Source: JBDRNO01 sp043811005 (lineage in GTDB: Bacteria; Bacteroidota; Bacteroidia; NORP154). From it: a stretch of 20,456 nt of DNA. The stretch spans positions 1 to 20,456 of the forward strand of contig JBDRNO010000135.1 of NCBI GenBank assembly GCA_043811005.1. The letters are read 5' to 3'. The notes under the pieces were generated by a model. It was not told where the DNA came from. It did no database searches and saw nothing but the letters and a program-made list of their open reading frames with translations. Position 1 is the first letter of the stretch. Each line of letters begins with the position of its first letter. This document shows positions 12,929-20,456 of this stretch, one piece after another. Made by a program: the position numbers and the translations under genes.

Positions 12929-15900
12929 ATGGCTTTTATAAGAGAGAATAAAGAAAGCAAATTAAAAAGTGATTTTACAAGAATCACAATTGGGTTGTCT
13001 TCACCTGAAGTTATACTTGAAAATTCAAGAGGTGAAGTATTAAAGCCCGAAACAATAAATTACCGTACTTATAAACCAGAAAGAGACGGTTTATTTTGCG
13101 AGAGAATCTTCGGCCCGATAAAAGACTGGGAATGTCACTGTGGAAAATATAAAAGGATACGTTATAAAGGTATAATATGTGACAGATGTGGCGTAGAAGT
13201 TACTGATAAAAAAGTACGCAGGGATCGAACAGGTCATATTCAATTAGTTGTGCCTGTGTGTCATATATGGTATTTTAGATCTCTGCCAAATAAAATAGGA
13301 TATCTGTTAGGTTTACCTACTAAAAAGCTCGATACAATCATCTACTATGAAAGATATGTGGTTATTAATCCCGGTATTGCAAAAAACAAAGAAAATGAAC
13401 CATTAAAATATCTTGATTTCCTAACCGAAGAAGAATACATAGAGATAATTGAATCACTTCCCAAGGAAAACCAATATTTGGATGACACTGATCCTGATAA
13501 ATTTATTGCTGCAATGGGCGCACAAGCGATACATGATTTATTAGCACGACTTAAATTAGATGAATTGTCTTACACATTAAGGCACAAAGCAAATACCGAG
13601 ACATCCCAGCAACGTAAAAATGAAGCATTAAAACGACTCCAGGTTGTTGAAGCATTCAGAGAAGCCAATAAGCATATTGAAAACAGACCGGAATGGATGG
13701 TAATTAAAATTGTCCCTGTAATCCCTCCCGAGTTGCGTCCACTCGTACCTCTTGATGGAGGCAGGTTTGCTACATCTGATCTGAACGATCTATATAGAAG
13801 AGTGATCATCAGAAACAATCGCTTAATGCGGCTAATAGAAATTAAAGCACCTGAAGTCATCCTTCGCAATGAAAAACGCATGCTCCAGGAATCTGTTGAC
13901 TCCTTGTTTGATAATTCCAGAAAGTCAAGTGCAGTTAAAACGGATTCTAACAGACCTTTAAAATCATTAAGTGATAGTTTAAAAGGAAAACAAGGTAGAT
14001 TCCGCCAAAATTTATTAGGGAAGAGGGTTGATTATTCTGCTCGTTCAGTCATTGTGGTCGGACCTGAATTACAACTCCATGAATGTGGTATACCTAAAGA
14101 CATGGCTGCAGAACTGTACAAACCATTTATTATCCGAAAATTAATTGAAAGAGGAATTGTTAAGACCGTAAAATCCGCAAAAAAACTTGTTGATAAAAAA
14201 GAACCAATTATCTGGGATATATTGGAAAATGTATTGAAAGGGCACCCCGTCCTACTGAATCGAGCACCAACCCTTCACCGGTTAGGTATTCAGGCATTTC
14301 AGCCAAAGTTAATTGAAGGTAAGGCGCTTCAGTTACACCCATTGGTTTGTACCGCTTTTAATGCCGATTTTGATGGTGACCAAATGGCAGTTCATCTACC
14401 TCTTGGAAATGCAGCTATTTTAGAAGCTCAATTATTAATGCTCGCATCTCATAATATTTTAAACCCTGCTAATGGTGCACCTATTACTGTTCCCTCTCAG
14501 GATATGGTGCTTGGCTTATATTATATGACAAAAGGTTTGAGAAGTGAAAAGATTGCCAGTGCCAATAAAACCAGAACTGAAGAAATGCGCCCTCCCAAAG
14601 GTGAAAATATAACTTTTTATTCTCCTGAAGAGGTAATTATTGCTTACAATGAGAAAAAGGTTGATTTACATGCCTATATAAAAGTAAAAGTTGATGTTAA
14701 AAAAAACAATGAACTTGTAAAGGAAATTATAGAAACTACTACTGGCAGGGTGCTGTTCAATCAAGTTGTACCTAAAGAATCAGGATATATTAACCAATTA
14801 CTCAACAAAAAATCTTTACGTGATATTATTGGTAAAATCCTTAAAGAAGCAGGCATTGCCAAAACAGCTAAATTCCTCGATGACATTAAAAATCTGGGAT
14901 TTCAAATGGCATTCAAAGGTGGTCTTTCATTTAATCTGAACGATATAATTGTTCCCGAAGATAAAGAGACGTTGATTAATGAAGGTTATAATCAAGTAAC
15001 TGATGTAATGAAAAATTATAATATGGGTGTTATCACAAATAACGAAAGATATAATCAAATCATTGATATATGGACCCATACCAATTCCAAGCTCACTCAA
15101 ACATTACTGACTGGTTTATCAAACGATAAATCAGGATTCAACTCTGTGTATATGATGCTTGATTCAGGTGCAAGAGGATCAAAAGAACAGATTCGTCAGT
15201 TATCTGGCATGAGAGGTTTGATGGCAAAACCGCAGAAATCTGGAGCTACCGGTGGTGAAATCATCGAAAATCCCATCCTCTCAAACTTTAAGGAAGGGCT
15301 TTCTGTATTAGAATACTTTATTTCAACTCATGGCGCCCGTAAAGGATTGGCTGATACAGCATTAAAAACTGCCGATGCAGGTTACCTTACAAGACGTTTG
15401 GTCGATGTAGCCCAGGATGTTGTTATTATAGAAGAAGATTGCGGTACCCTGAGAGGTCTTGTATTATCAGCATTAATAAATAATGAAGAAGTGGTTCAAT
15501 CCTTATACGACAGAATTTTAGGTCGTACTACTGTTCATGATGTTTATGATCCATTGACAGGCGAACTCATAATTGGAGCCGGAGAAGAGTTAACAGAAGA
15601 AATTTGTCAGCATATTGAAGATTCACCAATTGATTCTGTTGAAATCAGATCGGTATTAACCTGTGAAGCTAAAAGAGTAGTATGTGCCAAATGTTATGGT
15701 CGTAATCTGGCAACCTGCAAGATGGTTCAAAAAGGTGAGGCAGTCGGTGTAATTGCCGCCCAGTCAATCGGTGAACCGGGTACACAGCTAACACTTAGAA
15801 CATTTCATGTTGGAGGTACTGCTTCTGCCGTTGCCCTGGAAACAGAAACAATAGCTAAGCATGATGGTATTATTGAGATTGATGAGCTTAAAACAGTCAA

Positions 15901-17302
15901 ACATAAAAATGTTGACGGCAAAAATGTTGACATAGTTATTGGAAGATCTGCTGAAATGAGGATAATACACCCAAATACGAATATAGCTTTAACAACTACC
16001 AATATTCCTTATGGAGCTAAACTTTATTTTTCAAATAAAAATAAAATAAAAAAAGGGGATTTAATTTGTGAGTGGGATCCATTTAATGCTGTTATTATTT
16101 CTGAAACAGCTGGTATATTGGCATTTAAAGATATTGAAGAAGGGCTGACATATCGTGTGGAAATGGATGAACAAACAGGTTTTAAAGAAAAGGTAATTGT
16201 TGAAAGAAAAGATAAAACCAAAAACCCCCTCATTAAAATTTTATCCCCAAATAAAGAAGAACTGAAATCATATACAATACCCGTTGGGGCACATGTCATT
16301 GTAAATGATGGCGATAAGATCAATGCAGGTGATATATTAGTTAAGATACCAAGATCAACAGGAAAATCCAGTGATATTACCGGGGGGTTGCCAAGAGTTA
16401 CAGAATTGTTTGAAGCCCGTAATCCTTCTAATCCTGCTGTTGTATCAGAGATTGATGGTGTTGTTTCTTTCGGAAAGATAAAGCGGGGTAACAGGGAAAT
16501 TATTATTGAATCAAGGACAGGGGAGGTTAAAAAGTATTTAGTTTCTTTATCAAAGCATATCCTTATTCAGGAAAATGATTTTGTTAAAGCCGGAACACCA
16601 TTATCAGATGGTGCTATTACACCTGCTGATATTCTTGCCATCCAGGGACCAACTACAGTACAAGCATATATAGTTAATGAGATACAGGAAGTGTATCGCT
16701 TACAGGGTGTAAAAATCAATGATAAACATTTTGAGGTAATCGTTCGCCAGATGATGCGTAAGGTACAAATAGAAGATCCCGGTGATACGAAATTCCTTGA
16801 AAAACAAATCGTTGATAAAATAGCTTTTATTGAAGAAAACGATTGGATATTTGACAAGAAAGTGATAGATGATCCTGGTAATTCAGCTACCATAAAAGCC
16901 GGACAAATCATTAATGCCAGGAAAATAAGAGATGAAAACTCAATATTAAAACGTAAAGATAAGAAGCTTGTTAAATTCAGAGATGCAATTCCTGCCACAT
17001 CAAGTTCTGTTTTGCAGGGTATTACAAAAGCATCTCTGCAGACAAAAAGCTTTATTTCTGCTGCATCTTTCCAGGAAACAACCAAAGTATTAAATGAAGC
17101 TGCCATTGCTGGTAAACAGGATTACTTGACTGGACTTAAAGAGAATGTGATAGTTGGGCATCTGATACCTGCTGGCACAGGTCAGAGAAAATACCAAAAT
17201 TTAATTGTCGGTTCTCAGGAAGAATATGATACTCTTATGGCGGCAAAACAAGGTGCAACTGAAGTGACCGAACCAGTTAAGATAAGAGAATTGGTAAATT
17301 AG
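12929..17302 (+). CDS. rpoC: DNA-directed RNA polymerase subunit beta'
   Basis: A 1457-residue catalytic subunit. The N-terminal zinc site uses Cys69, Cys71, Cys84 and Cys87. The Mg-binding catalytic motif NADFDGDQMAVH places Asp480, Asp482 and Asp484. The second zinc site is Cys838, Cys912, Cys919 and Cys922. The bridge-helix and trigger-loop region includes QSIGEPGTQLTLRTFHVGG. The C-terminal GLKENVIVGHLIPAGTG is typical. The length is within the range of Bacteroidota beta' subunits. It starts 66 nt after rpoB and is followed by a long hairpin and the DUF3467 gene. The ATG at 12929 gives the expected short leader before the first conserved segment (ITIGLSSPE). Confidence 0.98.
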   Translation: MAFIRENKESKLKSDFTRITIGLSSPEVILENSRGEVLKPETINYRTYKPERDGLFCERIFGPIKDWECHCGKYKRIRYKGIICDRCGVEVTDKKVRRDRTGHIQLVVPVCHIWYFRSLPNKIGYLLGLPTKKLDTIIYYERYVVINPGIAKNKENEPLKYLDFLTEEEYIEIIESLPKENQYLDDTDPDKFIAAMGAQAIHDLLARLKLDELSYTLRHKANTETSQQRKNEALKRLQVVEAFREANKHIENRPEWMVIKIVPVIPPELRPLVPLDGGRFATSDLNDLYRRVIIRNNRLMRLIEIKAPEVILRNEKRMLQESVDSLFDNSRKSSAVKTDSNRPLKSLSDSLKGKQGRFRQNLLGKRVDYSARSVIVVGPELQLHECGIPKDMAAELYKPFIIRKLIERGIVKTVKSAKKLVDKKEPIIWDILENVLKGHPVLLNRAPTLHRLGIQAFQPKLIEGKALQLHPLVCTAFNADFDGDQMAVHLPLGNAAILEAQLLMLASHNILNPANGAPITVPSQDMVLGLYYMTKGLRSEKIASANKTRTEEMRPPKGENITFYSPEEVIIAYNEKKVDLHAYIKVKVDVKKNNELVKEIIETTTGRVLFNQVVPKESGYINQLLNKKSLRDIIGKILKEAGIAKTAKFLDDIKNLGFQMAFKGGLSFNLNDIIVPEDKETLINEGYNQVTDVMKNYNMGVITNNERYNQIIDIWTHTNSKLTQTLLTGLSNDKSGFNSVYMMLDSGARGSKEQIRQLSGMRGLMAKPQKSGATGGEIIENPILSNFKEGLSVLEYFISTHGARKGLADTALKTADAGYLTRRLVDVAQDVVIIEEDCGTLRGLVLSALINNEEVVQSLYDRILGRTTVHDVYDPLTGELIIGAGEELTEEICQHIEDSPIDSVEIRSVLTCEAKRVVCAKCYGRNLATCKMVQKGEAVGVIAAQSIGEPGTQLTLRTFHVGGTASAVALETETIAKHDGIIEIDELKTVKHKNVDGKNVDIVIGRSAEMRIIHPNTNIALTTTNIPYGAKLYFSNKNKIKKGDLICEWDPFNAVIISETAGILAFKDIEEGLTYRVEMDEQTGFKEKVIVERKDKTKNPLIKILSPNKEELKSYTIPVGAHVIVNDGDKINAGDILVKIPRSTGKSSDITGGLPRVTELFEARNPSNPAVVSEIDGVVSFGKIKRGNREIIIESRTGEVKKYLVSLSKHILIQENDFVKAGTPLSDGAITPADILAIQGPTTVQAYIVNEIQEVYRLQGVKINDKHFEVIVRQMMRKVQIEDPGDTKFLEKQIVDKIAFIEENDWIFDKKVIDDPGNSATIKAGQIINARKIRDENSILKRKDKKLVKFRDAIPATSSSVLQGITKASLQTKSFISAASFQETTKVLNEAAIAGKQDYLTGLKENVIVGHLIPAGTGQRKYQNLIVGSQEEYDTLMAAKQGATEVTEPVKIRELVN

Positions 17303-17308
17303 TTATTG

Positions 17309-17406
17309 CGATGCTAATATACTAATAATACTAATAAGAACAAATTATTCAGCAATGAACATTAGTATTATTAGTATTATTAGTAATCATTCGTATATTG
17401 GCATCG
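17309..17406 (+). terminator. Long hairpin after rpoC, possible terminator
   Basis: The outer stem CGATGCTAATATAC (17309-17322) pairs with GTATATTGGCATCG (17393-17406) with one T-G pair. A register of 16 perfect pairs follows, ACTAATAATACTAATA (17321-17336) with TATTAGTATTATTAGT (17369-17384). An 8-nt bulge sits on the right side and the loop is about 32 nt. The arms are built of TTAG/TATTAT microrepeats. It begins 7 nt after the rpoC stop and no T tract follows, so termination is possible but unproven. Confidence 0.55.
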
Positions 17407-17458
17407 TGTATAATTATCAATCAATAAACTAGTTGACCAATCAACAAATCAACAAATT

Positions 17459-17812
17459 ATGGAAATAGATAAAAAAGACAAACCTTATAAAATCGAGACA
17501 GATAAAAACGCTCCGAATCAAAATCAATTAAATATTGAACTAAGTGAAGAAATTGCTGAAGGTATATATTCCAATTTAGCAATCATCACTCATTCAAATT
17601 CTGAATTCGTAGTCGATTTCATTAAAGTAATGCCCGGAATACCCAAGGCAAAAGTTAAATCCAGGATTTTACTTACTCCCCAACATGCCAAACGCTTAAC
17701 AAAGGCATTGCAGGATAACATTTCAAAATACGAATCAATTCACGGTACTATTAAGGAAACCGAAGCTGTTAATATTCCTCTGAATTTTGGCGGTCCTACT
17801 GCACAAGCGTGA
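17459..17812 (+). CDS. DUF3467 family protein
   Basis: A 117-residue protein of unknown function. The conserved block runs from about 23 to 105 and includes ELSEEIAEGIYSNLAIITHS, EFVVDFIKVMPG and a RILLTPQHAKRLTKALQDNI segment. There is a charged, disordered-looking N terminus and no signal peptide or membrane segment, so it is presumably cytosolic. Homologues sit after rpoC in many Bacteroidota, which suggests a link to transcription or a simple operon remnant; no function is claimed. The ATG at 17459 gives the usual length. A long hairpin lies between it and rpoC. Confidence 0.85.
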   Translation: MEIDKKDKPYKIETDKNAPNQNQLNIELSEEIAEGIYSNLAIITHSNSEFVVDFIKVMPGIPKAKVKSRILLTPQHAKRLTKALQDNISKYESIHGTIKETEAVNIPLNFGGPTAQA

Positions 17813-17917
17813 GCTTCTCATTGATGAAAAATATTTTGTAAATTCTAATTTGAGACTATCCATAATATCTTCATGAATGACAGTGGAAGGTTGGAATAAT
17901 TATTTTATAGATTAATA

Positions 17918-19144
17918 ATGAACCCCAAACCCCTTCATGGAATTAAGATATTAGACCTCACCAGGCTATTGCCCGGCCCAATATGTACCTTACACTTAGC
18001 CGATATGGGGGCTAATGTTATGAAAATTGAAGATGTCAAGATGGGTGACTATGCCCGGTTTGTGCCTCCTCTCCAAAAGAAAAACTCTGCTTTCTTCCTG
18101 GCTGTTAACCGCAATAAACGTTCTTTAACGCTTGACCTGAGCAAAAAAGAAGGCAGGGAATTGTTTATAAAATTATCTGAAACTGCTGATGTGATTGTAG
18201 AAAGTTTCCGTCCCGGGGTGGTGAAAAAGCTCGGTATTGATTACGAAACCATTAAAAAGGTAAACCCGAAAATAATTTATTGCTCTATAACCGGCTACGG
18301 ACAAACCGGACCATATAAAGACAAGGCAGGACATGATCTGAATTATTGCTCCTATGCAGGTATTATAAAAAAAGAGACGGTGTACCCCGAGGGAGTACCC
18401 TGCAGGGCAGGCGGGGGACGAGGGACGAAAGACCATAAGCCGTCCATTCCTAACTTCCAAATAGCTGATATAGTTGGCGGTTCGTTGAATGCTGTCATGG
18501 GAATTTTGGCTGCCATAGTCCAGCAGAAAACAACAGGTGAAGGTCAGTATATTGATGTTTCAATCTTTGACGGGATTTTAGCTCATTCCGCTACCGCACT
18601 ATCACACTTGAAAAGCATAGAAAACATTGGTTTAGACACCTCAGAGATGTTAAGTGGCGCTCTGCATTGCTACAACATCTATGAAACAAAGGATTCCCGG
18701 CATATCGTGATTGCAGCGCTGGAATTCAAATTCTGGCAGCGGTTTTGTGAAGCAGTGGAAAGAGATGACCTGGTTTCAATGCACATGGTTATGGGAGAAG
18801 AATCTGAAAAAGTATTCAGGGAACTTGAAACCCTTTTTAAAACTAAAACGCTTGCCAAATGGATAGAACATTTTAAAGATGTTGATTGCTGTATCTCACC
18901 AGTATTATCCTTAGAAGAAGCTACGAAAAATGAACATGTACGGGCAAGAAATATAGTAATTACAGAAGAACATCCTGTAGAAGGCAATGTTATACAGTTT
19001 GGTTTACCGTTAAAATTTAGCAATTTTGAATTTGAAGTTGAAAAACACGCACCCCAGCATGGCGAGCATACAGAAGAAGTCCTGGTTGAATTGGGCTATT
19101 CTACAAGCGAGATTGAGGAGTTGAGGAAGGAAAATATTATTTAA
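17918..19144 (+). CDS. Family III CoA-transferase / 2-methylacyl-CoA racemase-like
   Basis: A 408-residue CaiB/BaiF superfamily protein. Members move CoA between acids or epimerise 2-methylacyl-CoA esters. The resemblance is closest to alpha-methylacyl-CoA racemases: N-terminal LHGIKILDLTRLLPGP, NRNKRSLTLDL, and the racemase-type residues His139-Asp140 (AGHDLNY), Asp184 (QIADIVGG) and Glu269 (AALEFKFW). The Asp184 to Glu269 spacing is 85, as in the Mycobacterium enzyme (156 to 241), but the His139 to Asp184 spacing is 45 instead of 30. The extra 15 or so residues are encoded by a GC-rich insertion near 153-169. An acyl-CoA dehydrogenase starts 18 nt later, suggesting an operon for branched or unusual acyl-CoA oxidation. 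The substrate is unknown. Confidence 0.9.
   Translation: MNPKPLHGIKILDLTRLLPGPICTLHLADMGANVMKIEDVKMGDYARFVPPLQKKNSAFFLAVNRNKRSLTLDLSKKEGRELFIKLSETADVIVESFRPGVVKKLGIDYETIKKVNPKIIYCSITGYGQTGPYKDKAGHDLNYCSYAGIIKKETVYPEGVPCRAGGGRGTKDHKPSIPNFQIADIVGGSLNAVMGILAAIVQQKTTGEGQYIDVSIFDGILAHSATALSHLKSIENIGLDTSEMLSGALHCYNIYETKDSRHIVIAALEFKFWQRFCEAVERDDLVSMHMVMGEESEKVFRELETLFKTKTLAKWIEHFKDVDCCISPVLSLEEATKNEHVRARNIVITEEHPVEGNVIQFGLPLKFSNFEFEVEKHAPQHGEHTEEVLVELGYSTSEIEELRKENII
18374..18424 (+). repeat. GC-rich in-frame insertion inside the CoA-transferase gene
   Basis: About 45-51 nt, some 73% G+C (37 of 51 counted), encoding ETVYPEGVPCRAGGGRG. It contains the perfect palindrome CCCTGCAGGG (18398-18407) and an imperfect one, GTACCCCGAGGGAGTAC (18382-18398 region), followed by GGGGGACGAGGGACGAAAG. 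The frame is kept and the insertion lies between catalytic His139 and Asp184. The exact edges are estimated from the expected residue spacing. Confidence 0.65.
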
Positions 19145-19162
19145 TTACAATAATTCTTAAAA

Positions 19163-20299
19163 ATGATACCTCGTACACTATTCACCGAAGAACACGATCT
19201 GATGAGAGAATCGGCTCGGAGATTCTTTGAAAAGGAGATCAGCCCATTCCATGACCAATGGGAAAAAGACGGCCATATTTCACGGGAAGTCTGGCTCAAG
19301 ATGGGTGAAACCGGATTCTTGTGCACCGGCATGCCGGAGGAATACGGTGGAAGCGGCTTGGATTTTGTTTTTGCCGCCATCCTGATAGAAGAGCTTGGGT
19401 TCATCGGGCCTGGCTTTGCTACTCACTCCGACATAGTTGCTCCATATATTCTGCACTATGGTACGGATGACCTTAAGGAAAAATGGCTTCCTAAAATGGC
19501 TGCTGGTGAGGGGATTGGAGCTATTGCCATGACCGAGCCGGGTACCGGCAGCGACCTGCAGGCAATAAAAACTACGGCAGTCAAGCAAGGGGATGACTAT
19601 ATAGTTAACGGCTCCAAGACTTTTATCACCAATGGTTACATGTCAGACCTGGTGATCGTGGTCGTTAAAACCGATCCCGACCCTGATATTGGATATAAAG
19701 GAATCAGCTTACTGCTGATGGATACCGGATTGGAAGGTTTCACAAAGGGCAAACCATTAAAAAAGATCGGTATGAAAGCACAGGATACCAATGAGTTGTT
19801 TTTTGATAATGTGAAGGTGCCGCAATCATACCTGCTGGGAAAAGAGGGAGAAGGTTTTATCTATTTAATGCAGGAACTACCTCAGGAGCGGTTGATAGTA
19901 GCTGTGCTTGCTGTGAGCGTTGCTGAAACTGCTCTTGAGAAAACCATTCAATACACGCAGGAACGCGAAGCATTTGGCAGACAAATAGCAAAATTTCAAA
20001 ATACCCGCTTTAAACTGGCTGAAATGGCAACTGAAATTCAAATTGGAAGAACATTTGTTGATAAATGCATTGAGTTGCATTTAACGAAAGAGTTAGATGT
20101 TCCTACCGCTGCCATGGCAAAATATTCCATGACCGACCTGCAATGCAAAGTAGTGGATGAATGCCTTCAGTTTCATGGCGGTTACGGCTATATGTGGGAT
20201 TATTGGATAGCCCGCGCCTATGTTGACAGCCGTGCGCAGAGGATATATGCGGGGTCTAATGAGATCATGAAGGAAATAATTTCAAAAGCGATCTTGTAG
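19163..20299 (+). CDS. Acyl-CoA dehydrogenase, long-chain type
   Basis: A 378-residue flavoenzyme that closely resembles mitochondrial long-chain acyl-CoA dehydrogenase (ACADL). The FAD-contacting signature AMTEPGTGSD is at 122-131. MQELPQERLIVA (236-247) carries Glu242, the base position used by long-chain and isovaleryl enzymes. HGGYGYMWDY is at 338-347 and IYAGSNEIMKEII at 361-373. The short-chain base position before Gly364 is Ala363, so catalysis would depend on Glu242. The start ATG at 19163 lies 18 nt after the CoA-transferase stop, which suggests co-transcription and coupled acyl-CoA activation or isomerisation and oxidation. Whether the real substrate is a long, branched or other acyl-CoA is not shown by the sequence. 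Confidence 0.95.
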   Translation: MIPRTLFTEEHDLMRESARRFFEKEISPFHDQWEKDGHISREVWLKMGETGFLCTGMPEEYGGSGLDFVFAAILIEELGFIGPGFATHSDIVAPYILHYGTDDLKEKWLPKMAAGEGIGAIAMTEPGTGSDLQAIKTTAVKQGDDYIVNGSKTFITNGYMSDLVIVVVKTDPDPDIGYKGISLLLMDTGLEGFTKGKPLKKIGMKAQDTNELFFDNVKVPQSYLLGKEGEGFIYLMQELPQERLIVAVLAVSVAETALEKTIQYTQEREAFGRQIAKFQNTRFKLAEMATEIQIGRTFVDKCIELHLTKELDVPTAAMAKYSMTDLQCKVVDECLQFHGGYGYMWDYWIARAYVDSRAQRIYAGSNEIMKEIISKAIL

Positions 20300-20456
20300 C
20301 CCCCCCCCTAACCTGCAATGTCATTAAGTTAAGGACTTAAAACATTGATATACAATAGTTTAAAAATTCATTAAGCACCAAATCACAATCAACAAATTTC
20401 AAATAAATTCCAATTACCAAAATTCAAAATTCCAACAAATTCTTAAATCCGCAGGC
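20300..20456. other. Low-complexity intergenic end of window
   Basis: A run of ten C residues follows the stop codon (20300-20309 approximately). A small hairpin TTAAGT-TAAGG-ACTTAA lies at 20324-20340, without a T tract. From about 20380 the sequence is built of degenerate CCAAATTC/CAAAATTC units, common as intergenic low-complexity DNA. No gene is seen before the window ends. Confidence 0.45.

Noticed and set aside
16567..17106. Open frame of 179 codons on the - strand
   Set aside because: Antisense to the conserved rpoC 3' part, with no recognisable domain.
17309..17406. CRISPR-like or tandem repeat array
   Set aside because: The TTAG/TATTAT units are microrepeats arranged as one inverted pair, with no spacers and no cas genes.

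Overview
The window is a chromosomal segment from an AT-rich member of the Bacteroidota. The evidence is a lineage-typical gene order (rpsU, xerC-type recombinase, hpf, four tRNAs, tuf, tRNA-Trp, secE, nusG, rplK, rplA, rplJ, rplL, rpoB, rpoC, DUF3467 protein), proteins that read as Bacteroidota versions of their families, two matches to the Bacteroidota promoter pattern (TTTG, about 20 nt, TAnnTTTG), and mostly A/T-rich, Shine-Dalgarno-poor leaders. All confident genes are on the + strand. Species cannot be named from the sequence.

Layout: 1-398 is gene-free and holds an imperfect inverted-repeat element. 399-1538 is a short-chain-type acyl-CoA dehydrogenase. 1611-3354 holds rpsU, xerC and hpf, apparently from one promoter. 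3355-3657 is a leader with a strong promoter and degenerate tRNA copies. 3658-5710 carries tRNA-Thr(UGU), tRNA-Tyr(GUA), tRNA-Gly(UCC), tRNA-Thr(GGU), tuf and tRNA-Trp(CCA). The first four tRNAs plus tuf are in the same order as the E. coli thrU-tyrU-glyT-thrT-tufB operon. 5892-8925 is secE-nusG-rplK-rplA-rplJ-rplL, 9053-17302 is rpoB-rpoC, and 17459-17812 is a DUF3467 protein. 17918-20299 is a two-gene fatty-acid/CoA unit (a family III CoA-transferase or racemase followed by a long-chain-type acyl-CoA dehydrogenase). The last 157 bases are low-complexity intergenic DNA.

The central block supplies translation (EF-Tu, L11, L1, L10, L7/L12, S21, tRNAs), ribosome hibernation (HPF), transcription (RpoB, RpoC, NusG) and protein export (SecE). 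The flanking genes belong to acyl-CoA metabolism and have no evident functional link to it.

The genes are ordinary; the unusual signal lies in small inserted or repeated sequences. Two conserved enzymes, xerC and the CoA-transferase, each carry a short, GC-rich, palindrome-containing in-frame insertion in a loop while keeping their catalytic residues. This suggests a palindromic repeat family that tolerates coding regions, in the manner of Rickettsia palindromic elements. In addition, tRNA-Thr(UGU) and tRNA-Trp are flanked by degenerate partial copies of themselves, intergenic spacers share recurrent motifs, and long hairpins lie in the tRNA spacers, between rplL and rpoB, and after rpoC.
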